DNA from: Conexibacteraceae bacterium
GTDB lineage: Bacteria > Actinomycetota > Thermoleophilia > Solirubrobacterales > Solirubrobacteraceae
Length of the DNA stretch: 5,594 bases
Assembly (NCBI GenBank): GCA_009785395.1
Contig: WQWK01000148.1
Span: forward strand, 1 to 5,594
Direction of reading: 5' to 3'
Shown one piece after another: positions 1 to 4,193 of this stretch (positions within the stretch are counted from its first letter, which is position 1; each line of letters begins with the position of its first letter). Below the pieces are notes generated by a model. The model was given only the letters and a program-made list of their open reading frames with translations, made no database searches and was not told where the DNA came from. The position numbers and the translations under genes were made by a program.

Positions 1-554
1 AGGCGCGTGAGCAGCTGGGCGCGGCGGCGGAGCGGGTGCAGGTGATCGATTCAGGGACGGCATGCGGTGCCGAGGGCCTGATGCTGATGGCGGCCGCGGC
101 CGCCGTCAGCAGCGGCGGTGACGCCGCCGCGACCGCGGAGCGGGCGCGTCAGGCCCGGGATTCGCTGCAGTTCCTGTTCTCGCTGGACACGCTCGAGTAC
201 CTCCGCAAGGGGGGGCGCATCGGCGGCGCCCAGGCCTGGCTGGGGTCGGCGCTGAAGATCAAGCCGATCCTCTCGCTCGAATCGGAGATCGGCGCCGTCG
301 AGCGCGTGCGCACCAGCCGCCGGGCCTTCGACCGGCTGGTCACGCTGCTGGAGAAGCTCAAGGCCGACGGTGCCGACGGATGGGTGGTGCAGCACACGCA
401 CATCCCCGATCAGGCCGCCTCGATGGTGGCACGCGGCCGCGAGATCTTCGGCACCGAGCCGATGTTCGTCTCCGAGATCGGTCCCGTGATCGGAACCCAC
501 ATCGGGCCGGGGCTGCTGGGCGTCGGTGGGACGCCGAGAAGCCTCCTGACCTAG
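1..554 (+). CDS. DegV family fatty-acid-binding protein (FakB-like), 5' end missing
   Basis: The reading frame is already open at base 3 and ends with TAG at 552-554, so only the C-terminal 183 or so residues of a protein normally near 280 aa are visible. The diagnostic DegV block is intact: a VIDSGTACGAEGLML stretch early on, then LDTLEYLRKGGRIGGAQAWLG and LKIKPILSLESEIG. The C-terminus has the usual IGPVIGTHIGPGLLGV ending. The N-terminal half, with the conserved Ser/Thr that holds the fatty-acid carboxylate, lies off the left edge. DegV proteins bind a long-chain fatty acid. Those acting as FakB present it to the kinase FakA, which makes acyl-phosphate for phospholipid synthesis. Whether this copy works with a FakA cannot be told here. 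A GTG at 36 is internal to the domain and is not the start. It converges on the minus-strand DUF3618 gene, and the two stops overlap. Confidence 0.9.
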   Translation, partial: AREQLGAAAERVQVIDSGTACGAEGLMLMAAAAAVSSGGDAAATAERARQARDSLQFLFSLDTLEYLRKGGRIGGAQAWLGSALKIKPILSLESEIGAVERVRTSRRAFDRLVTLLEKLKADGADGWVVQHTHIPDQAASMVARGREIFGTEPMFVSEIGPVIGTHIGPGLLGVGGTPRSLLT

Positions 555-796
555 CCGCGCTTGCGCTTGCCGCGCCCGAACAGGGTGCCGAAGGCGCCCC
601 CGATCCCCCCGGCGACCACGAACCCGGCTGCGGCGGCCGCGATCTGCAGGTTCTTCTCATTGCGGCGCACCTGGGACCGCCAATCCGTGAGCTCGTTGAC
701 CCCGTCGCGCAGGCGCACCAGTGAACTGCCGAGCTCCTTGCGGTTCTGCTCGATCGAGGCGCGGATCTCCTCGGGGGTGCGCTTGGCCGGCGGCAT
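551..796 (-). CDS. DUF3618 small membrane-anchored protein
   Basis: 81 aa with an ATG start. The N-terminus RTPEEIRASIEQNRKELG (residues 6-23) matches the DUF3618 signature, where an Arg/Thr-Pro-Glu-Glu-Ile segment leads into a charged amphipathic helix. Residues 10-49 are predicted helical and possibly coiled. Residues 50-73 form one Ala/Gly-rich membrane segment, and the protein ends in a basic GRGKRKRG tail, suggesting that the tail stays on the cytoplasmic face. The biochemical function of DUF3618 is unknown. It is the last gene of a four-gene cassette and starts 4 nt after the stop of the holin-like gene. There is no convincing Shine-Dalgarno, so translation is probably coupled. In position and size it corresponds to yqjK at the end of the E. 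coli yqjCDEK operon, but I see no sequence homology to YqjK that I can support. Its TAG stop overlaps the stop of degV on the other strand. Confidence 0.85.
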   Translation of the reverse strand: MPPAKRTPEEIRASIEQNRKELGSSLVRLRDGVNELTDWRSQVRRNEKNLQIAAAAAGFVVAGGIGGAFGTLFGRGKRKRG

Positions 797-800
797 AAGA

Positions 801-1214
801 TCAGTTGCCCGCCGAGGTGGTGACGGTCTCGCGGATCTTCTTGGCCTCGTCGATGGCCATGTCCGGCGTGGGCGCGCCGACTCGCAGCTTGCGCCACGCG
901 AACAGGAACGCGAACACGGCGAGCAGCACGAGCGTGCCGGCCACGATCACGAACCCGATCCAGATGTCCGGGACGCCGCTGACGAGGATGGTGCTGAGCG
1001 CCCACGCGATCGTGAACAGGATGAAGACCACGGCGAAGATGCCGAACACGGCCCCGGCGGCAACGGCCGCGGCGCCACGGGCGAGGCTTGTGGTCTTCTG
1101 GGCGACCTCGGCCTTGGCCAGTTCGATCTCTTCATGGACGAGCTTGGTCAGGCTCTCCGAGACCTCGGTGATCGCGGTGGCGATGCTGTCCGATTGTCCG
1201 TCGTCAGCGGGCAA
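801..1214 (-). CDS. Phage holin family protein (holin superfamily III, YqjE-like)
   Basis: 137 aa from the TTG at 1214. A charged N-terminal helix, SLTKLVHEEIELAKAEV (residues 21-37), is followed by two long hydrophobic segments at about 49-77 and 83-107. They are separated by a short SGVPDIW turn. After them comes a basic FAWRKLRVG and a charged tail. This is the layout of the Phage_holin_3_6/YqjE family. Despite the name, such proteins are chromosomally encoded membrane proteins of unsettled function, and no other phage gene is seen nearby. The start is uncertain: no ATG or GTG lies before the conserved helix. TTG 1214 overlaps the upstream gene by 11 nt and favours coupling, while TTG 1253 would add 13 residues that look like out-of-frame read of the neighbour. 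Neither start has a clear Shine-Dalgarno. Confidence 0.85.
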   Translation of the reverse strand: MPADDGQSDSIATAITEVSESLTKLVHEEIELAKAEVAQKTTSLARGAAAVAAGAVFGIFAVVFILFTIAWALSTILVSGVPDIWIGFVIVAGTLVLLAVFAFLFAWRKLRVGAPTPDMAIDEAKKIRETVTTSAGN

Positions 1215-1467
1215 GGCGCTTGAGGATCGTGGCCAGGATGAGGCCGCCGGCAAAGGCGATGCCGAGGCCCACTTCGGGGCGCTGCTTGATCAGCGCGTTC
1301 ACCTTCTCAACCTCAGGGCGCCCCTTCACGAATGTCGTGATCCGTTCGACGGGGGACGACGCGCCGGCATCCACCGATTCGGGCGTCTCCGCCTCGCCGG
1401 CTGCGTGCAGCGACGGGTCTGGCTCGGCGGCGCCGGGTGCGGCGGGATCCGTTACTTGCTCGCTCAC
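1204..1467 (-). CDS. Tail-anchored small membrane protein, YqjD/ElaB (DUF883)-like C-terminus
   Basis: 87 aa from a GTG start. Residues 1-45 are rich in Pro, Ala, Glu and Asp and look disordered. Residues 46-66 form a charged helix (FVKGRPEVEKVNALIKQRPE). Residues 67-82 are a single hydrophobic segment, GLGIAFAGGLILATIL, closed by a basic KRLAR end. The pattern of an Arg/Asn-Pro pair, then xxGxGIA, glycine-rich membrane helix and Arg/Lys terminus is that of YqjD/ElaB/DUF883 proteins. In E. coli these anchor in the inner membrane by the C-terminus, and YqjD binds ribosomes in stationary phase. Homology is suggested only for the C-terminal third. The GTG overlaps the stop of the upstream mini-protein as GTGA. 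The open frame continues upstream to 1614, but the extra part is an Arg/Asp-rich shadow of the upstream gene. Confidence 0.75.
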   Translation of the reverse strand: MSEQVTDPAAPGAAEPDPSLHAAGEAETPESVDAGASSPVERITTFVKGRPEVEKVNALIKQRPEVGLGIAFAGGLILATILKRLAR

Positions 1468-1586
1468 TCGGGCGGATCTTCGTCGAAGACTTTCTTCCAG
1501 ATGAGCGTCGCCGCGCGTGTCGCGATGATTCCGGACAGCGCACCGACGCCCGCCATCAGGCCCGACCACAGCAGTCGTTTGATCAA
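1464..1586 (-). CDS. DUF4235-like mini membrane protein (40 aa; 45 aa if ATG 1601 is used)
   Basis: A small gene whose translation reads IKRLLWSGLMAGVGALSGI, then IATRAATLIWKKVFDEDPPE and a stop. One glycine-rich membrane helix is followed by a Trp-Lys-Lys stretch and an acidic Asp-Pro-Pro end. This matches the N-terminal half of DUF4235 proteins, which run membrane helix, TRxW, acidic, PP and then a second helix. Family members are usually 75-90 aa, so the second half is missing here. I chose TTG 1586 because AAGGAG sits 6 nt before it. ATG 1601 gives a 45 aa protein beginning MKESP but has no Shine-Dalgarno. The TGA stop overlaps the GTG of the next gene (GTGA), which argues strongly that the frame is real. 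It opens the four-gene membrane cassette. Confidence 0.7.
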   Translation of the reverse strand: MIKRLLWSGLMAGVGALSGIIATRAATLIWKKVFDEDPPE

Positions 1587-1592
1587 GGGACT

Positions 1593-1598
1593 CTCCTT
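1593..1598 (-). promoter_or_regulatory. Shine-Dalgarno AAGGAG deciding a TTG start
   Basis: On the minus strand AAGGAG is followed by six bases and TTG (1586-1584). It lies inside what would be codons 2-3 if ATG 1601 were used, and no comparable site precedes that ATG. This makes the TTG the better start of the mini-protein, although a leaderless ATG start cannot be excluded. Confidence 0.6.
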
Positions 1599-1619
1599 CA
1601 TCGAGCGGATTCAACCAGA

Positions 1620-1649
1620 TAGCTACCCGGTGAGGCAGCTATGCATCAA
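1620..1649 (-). promoter_or_regulatory. Candidate promoter of the membrane-protein cassette
   Basis: Reading the minus strand, TTGATG (1649-1644) could be a -35 box and TAGCTA (1625-1620) a -10 box, with an 18-bp spacer. The -35 lies in the last codons of the TetR gene and the -10 in the gap before the mini-protein gene. Both boxes are imperfect (the -10 ends in A rather than T), so this is only a candidate. Read-through from the nitrilase-TetR unit is the alternative source of transcript. Confidence 0.35.
1621..1640 (-). other. Short RNA hairpin at the TetR stop codon
   Basis: On the minus-strand transcript AGCUGCC and GGUAGCU form a 7-bp stem with one G-U wobble around a 6-nt loop. The stem begins within the TAG stop of the TetR gene. 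No U-tract follows, so it is not a convincing intrinsic terminator. It could weaken read-through, or mark a processing site between the regulator and the membrane cassette. Confidence 0.35.
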
Positions 1650-2232
1650 GTCCGCCACAGATCATCTCGACGATCTCGGTCTTGACATGCTCGAACTCCT
1701 GCTCGGGAACCGGCTGGCCGTTGAAGATCCATTGCGTGAGCACCTGTTCGATCAGGCCGTAGAAGGCCTGCGCGGCGAACATCGCGTCGACCTCACTGCG
1801 GAAGGTGCCGGCCTGCTGGGCGCGCTCGACGATGCGGGCGATCCCCTCGTAGGCCTGCATGATCCGTTCCATGTGGGTGCGCCCGAAGGTGTTCGCGGCG
1901 CGTGTGACCTCGACGATGATCACCTTCATCAGGTCGGGGTCATGGCGGTATGACTCGACGATGAACGACGCGATCGCGCGCAGCTTCTCGCGCGGCGCCA
2001 GTGCGTCCGTGCTCTCGACGTCGGCGATCGCGACGAGCATCACATCCCAGCGCTCGAGGAACAGCGTGTCGAGGATCGTCTCCTTGGACGAGAAGTAGTG
2101 GTAGACGAGGCCGTAGGCGACGCCCGCTTCGTCGGCGATGTCCGACACGCGACAGGTATGGAAGCCCTGGCGGGCGAACACCCGCACGGCGGCGTCGAGG
2201 ATCACCCGCCGCTTGTCGACGGCGGTGGTCAC
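1639..2232 (-). CDS. TetR family regulator, FadR/YsiA-like
   Basis: 197 aa from GTG 2232. The N-terminal DNA-binding domain (about residues 8-54) has the canonical layout: ILDAAVRVFARQGFHTCRVS, then DIADEAGVAYGLVYHYFSSK, the recognition helix running into the YHYF motif. The all-alpha ligand domain follows, ending in FYGLIEQVLTQWIFNGQ (157-173). That region closely resembles the FGTIDETVTTWVMNDQ part of Bacillus subtilis FadR (YsiA), a repressor of fatty-acid degradation released by long-chain acyl-CoA. Acyl-CoA sensing is therefore the likely but unproven role. The start is fixed by GGAGG 7 nt upstream and by the GTGA overlap with the nitrilase stop. The open frame continues far upstream, but only as a shadow of the nitrilase. 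Regulator and nitrilase are co-transcribed, and the inverted repeat upstream of the nitrilase is the expected autoregulatory operator. Confidence 0.92.
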   Translation of the reverse strand: MTTAVDKRRVILDAAVRVFARQGFHTCRVSDIADEAGVAYGLVYHYFSSKETILDTLFLERWDVMLVAIADVESTDALAPREKLRAIASFIVESYRHDPDLMKVIIVEVTRAANTFGRTHMERIMQAYEGIARIVERAQQAGTFRSEVDAMFAAQAFYGLIEQVLTQWIFNGQPVPEQEFEHVKTEIVEMICGGLDA

Positions 2233-3092
2233 CTCCGGACCTCCGCGTTGCGCTCGTACAAGCGCGGCGCCCGCCGGTGGCTGAGCGCGGGTAAGCGCCG
2301 GCGCACATCGTCCAACAGACCGAAGTCGAGGTCGGCGACGATCGCGCACTCGCCGTCGGGCGCGGTCGCGAGCACGACGCCCCACGGGTCGATGATCAGC
2401 GAGCGGCCGCCGGAGCGGTTGCCCGGCGGGTGCGCGCCGATCTGGTTGGCGGCGATCACGTAGCACTGGTTCTCGATCGCACGTGCCCGCAGCAGCACCT
2501 CCCAGTGGTCGCGCGTGGTCGCGAGCGTGAACGCCGCGGGGACCGTCAGGATCTCCGCTCCCCGCTCGGACAGCGCGCGGTAGAGCTCGGGGAAGCGGAC
2601 GTCGTAACAAATGCTCATCCCCAGGACGTGCGGGTTCGCGCTTGCGGCTGCCACCGTAGTCGTGACGACCTCGTCCCCTGCCAGCTCACGCGCGGACTCG
2701 GCGTACACGGTCCCGTCGACCTCGACGTCGAACATGTGCAGCTTGCGGTAGGCCGCCCTGATCGTCCCGTCGGGGCCGACGTGCAGGCTGGTGTTCGAGG
2801 TCTTCTCCTGGCCCGCGCGGTGCTCGACGAACGACCCTGCGATCAGGTCGATCTCGAGCTCCGCAGCGATGCCCTCCGCCCAGGCGACAGCCGGCCCGTC
2901 GAGCGGCTGCGCGCGCTCCTGCAACACCTCGCCACGCCCGAGCACCGTCCACTTCTCTGGCAGCACAACCAGTTGGGCACCCTGAGCTGCGGCCTCTCGA
3001 GTGAGTCTGTCGGCGGTCTCCAGGTTGCGCTCGACATCCTCGGTCGCGTTGAGCTGGACGGCGGCTACGCGTAACGTGCTTGGGGGCGCCAT
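2229..3092 (-). CDS. Carbon-nitrogen hydrolase, nitrilase superfamily (Nit1/Nit2-like amidase)
   Basis: 287 aa from ATG 3092. The Glu-Lys-Cys catalytic triad of the superfamily is complete: Glu46 in LVVLPEKW, Lys117 in YRKLHMFDV, and Cys162 in GMSICYDVRFPELYR. The supporting Glu197 lies in DHWEVLLRARAIENQ, followed by the usual CYVIAANQIG. Motif spellings and length fit the Nit branch (omega-amidase or deaminated-glutathione amidase type) rather than true nitrile hydrolases. It is cytosolic, with no signal peptide. The exact amide substrate cannot be read from sequence. ATG 3092 has no Shine-Dalgarno but lies six bases after a TAGAAT -10 box, so the mRNA is probably leaderless. GTG 3098 would add two residues. 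Its stop overlaps the TetR start, making a two-gene unit controlled through the inverted repeat just upstream. Confidence 0.92.
   Translation of the reverse strand: MAPPSTLRVAAVQLNATEDVERNLETADRLTREAAAQGAQLVVLPEKWTVLGRGEVLQERAQPLDGPAVAWAEGIAAELEIDLIAGSFVEHRAGQEKTSNTSLHVGPDGTIRAAYRKLHMFDVEVDGTVYAESARELAGDEVVTTTVAAASANPHVLGMSICYDVRFPELYRALSERGAEILTVPAAFTLATTRDHWEVLLRARAIENQCYVIAANQIGAHPPGNRSGGRSLIIDPWGVVLATAPDGECAIVADLDFGLLDDVRRRLPALSHRRAPRLYERNAEVRR
2240..2244 (-). promoter_or_regulatory. Shine-Dalgarno GGAGG for the TetR gene
   Basis: GGAGG lies on the minus strand inside the last nitrilase codons, seven bases before GTG 2232. It fixes the regulator start within an open frame that runs several hundred bases further upstream. 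Confidence 0.75.
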
Positions 3093-3098
3093 CCCCAC

Positions 3099-3104
3099 AT
3101 TCTA
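3099..3104 (-). promoter_or_regulatory. -10 box TAGAAT of a probable leaderless promoter
   Basis: On the minus strand TAGAAT is followed by GTGGGG and then ATG (3092-3090). The start codon thus falls where transcription should begin, about 7 nt after the box, as in leaderless actinobacterial transcripts. The -35 position (CCACTG at 3127-3122 for a 17-bp spacer) is poor. No ribosome-binding site is present, in agreement with a leaderless start. Confidence 0.55.
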
Positions 3105-3125
3105 CTGATTGACTAGTCAGTCAGT
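3104..3125 (-). promoter_or_regulatory. FadR/TetR-type operator, 22-bp inverted repeat
   Basis: The two 11-base arms centre on ACTAGT and pair at 10 of 11 positions; only 3109/3120 mismatch. The inner 18 bases (3106-3123, TGATTGACTAGTCAGTCA) agree at 16 of 18 positions with the Bacillus FadR consensus TGAATGAMTANTCATTCA as I remember it. The repeat covers the whole -10/-35 spacer and touches the first base of the TAGAAT box, so a bound repressor would exclude RNA polymerase. The FadR-like TetR encoded second in this unit is the natural ligand, giving negative autoregulation relieved by acyl-CoA. No second copy was seen in the window. Confidence 0.75.
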
Positions 3126-3191
3126 GGCCGGACGCTCGGAGGCGCCGAGGGAATGCCATGACGACTACTGGTTCGTTGGCGCTACGTATGC

Positions 3192-3207
3192 CACATGGAC
3201 ACATGGA
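3192..3207. repeat. Perfect 8-bp tandem repeat (CACATGGA twice)
   Basis: Two adjacent copies of CACATGGA occupy 3192-3199 and 3200-3207 in the otherwise gene-free spacer between BKACE and the nitrilase promoter. Both copies lie about 90-110 bp upstream of the predicted nitrilase transcription start. A role as a second protein-binding site is possible, but chance slippage explains it as well. Confidence 0.4.
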
Positions 3208-3228
3208 GCGCCAGCGAACAGCGAGCGC
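3208..3228 (-). terminator. Possible hairpin terminator after the BKACE gene
   Basis: On the minus-strand RNA GCGCUCGC and GCUGGCGC can form an 8-position stem with one wobble and one mismatch around a 5-nt loop, starting 8 nt after the BKACE stop. There is no U-tract, so it is at best an atypical GC-rich terminator. Its place at the end of the upstream operon, before a separate promoter, makes the role plausible. Confidence 0.3.
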
Positions 3229-3236
3229 GCCGAGGG

Positions 3237-4157
3237 TCAAGGCTGCGGTGGCGCGGCGACACCCAGAAGCACCCGCGCCTCCTCGACGCTCGCAACACGC
3301 CGCCCCGCGTCGGCCGCCATCTGCCGCGCCTTCGCGATCAGGTCGCCGTTGGAGCGGGCCATCGTGCCGTCCGGGAGGTAGAAGTTGTCCTCGAGCCCGG
3401 CCCGCACGGAGCCGCCGAGCGACAAAGCGGCCGCGATCATCGTCCACTGGCCACGCCCGATGCCGATCACACCCCAGTGATGCTCACGCGATCCGGGCCC
3501 GGCCCCGGCCCCACCCCCCGCTTCAGACACCGGCAGGTTGTCGGCCATCGCGGCCAGGTTGCGGGCAGTGGCAGGCACGCCGCCCAGCACCCCCATGACA
3601 AAATCGACGTGCAGCGGCGCCTCGAGCAGGCCCATGTCGACCAACGGCTCGAGCGACCCCACATGCCCGAGGTCGAAGCACTCGTGCTCGGGCTTGATGC
3701 CCAGGCGCCGCATCGCCTGCAGCAGCTCGACGATCTCGGCGAACGGGTTGGCGAACACGAAGTCGAACACGAGCTCCCCGCGTGAGCGCGAGTACTTCGC
3801 GTAGTTCAGCGAGCCCATATTCAGGGCGGCCACGTCAGGCCGCCCGGCCTCCAGGTACGCGACCCGATCCGCGACGCTGACGCCCACGGTCCCCGTCGAG
3901 AAGTTGATGATTGCGGTATCGCCGACCTCGTCCACGATCGCGTCACGGATCGCGACGAAGTCCTCGATCGCCACCGACGGCGCCCCGTCCTGCGGTCGCC
4001 GCGCATGGATGTGGATCTGAACCGAACCCTCATCGACGGCACGGCGCGCCTCCGCCGCATACTCGGCGGGCGTGTAGGGGATCGCCGGGCACTGAGCACG
4101 GTTGGCCAAGGCGCCCGAGATCGCGCAGGTCAGCACCACCGGGTCGGCGAGGCTCAT
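3237..4157 (-). CDS. Beta-keto acid cleavage enzyme (BKACE, DUF849/Kce family)
   Basis: 306 aa from ATG 4157, the usual family length. The family is a Zn-dependent TIM barrel that joins a beta-keto acid with acetyl-CoA to give acetoacetate and a new acyl-CoA. Metal ligands are visible: His49 and His51 in VQIHIHAR, and Glu256 in VRAGLEDN, with the neighbouring Arg252 and Asp257 that match catalytic residues of Kce. INFSTGT (84-90), NMGSLNY (113-119), HVDFVMGVLGG (183-193) and WGVIGIGRGQW (228-238) are all family blocks. Position 17 is Leu where Kce has the Glu that binds the substrate amino group, so lysine-derived 3-keto-5-aminohexanoate is unlikely to be the substrate. A Gly/Ala/Pro-rich insert sits at about 212-223. 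GGGTGG 6 nt upstream supports this ATG; GTG 4187 would add ten residues. It lies 36 nt after the carboxylase gene, probably in the same operon. Confidence 0.93.
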   Translation of the reverse strand: MSLADPVVLTCAISGALANRAQCPAIPYTPAEYAAEARRAVDEGSVQIHIHARRPQDGAPSVAIEDFVAIRDAIVDEVGDTAIINFSTGTVGVSVADRVAYLEAGRPDVAALNMGSLNYAKYSRSRGELVFDFVFANPFAEIVELLQAMRRLGIKPEHECFDLGHVGSLEPLVDMGLLEAPLHVDFVMGVLGGVPATARNLAAMADNLPVSEAGGGAGAGPGSREHHWGVIGIGRGQWTMIAAALSLGGSVRAGLEDNFYLPDGTMARSNGDLIAKARQMAADAGRRVASVEEARVLLGVAAPPQP

Positions 4158-4163
4158 GGCGAG

Positions 4164-4169
4164 CCACCC
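4164..4169 (-). promoter_or_regulatory. Shine-Dalgarno-like GGGTGG for the BKACE gene
   Basis: GGGTGG lies six bases before ATG 4157 on the minus strand and favours it over the in-frame GTG 4187. That GTG has its own weaker GAGG four bases upstream, overlapping the carboxylase stop region, so the longer start is not excluded. Confidence 0.5.
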
Positions 4170-4193
4170 AATCTCACAACCGGTCACACCGCC

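Noticed and set aside
801..1214. Prophage remnant suggested by a holin-family gene
   Set aside because: No endolysin, integrase, structural gene or att-like repeat is visible, and the YqjE-type family is a regular chromosomal membrane protein despite its name.
1468..1614. N-terminal extension of the 87 aa YqjD-like protein to 1614
   Set aside because: The extra residues are the out-of-frame reading of the DUF4235-like mini-gene, while GTG 1467 has a GTGA overlap with that gene's stop.
805..1953. 382 aa open frame on the plus strand
   Set aside because: It crosses antisense over the holin-like, YqjD-like, mini-protein and TetR genes and has no coherent domain. The minus-strand frames explain the DNA better.
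2233..2610. N-terminal extension of the TetR regulator upstream of 2232
   Set aside because: It is Arg/Pro/Ala-rich shadow of the nitrilase, and a strong GGAGG plus the GTGA overlap mark GTG 2232 as the start.
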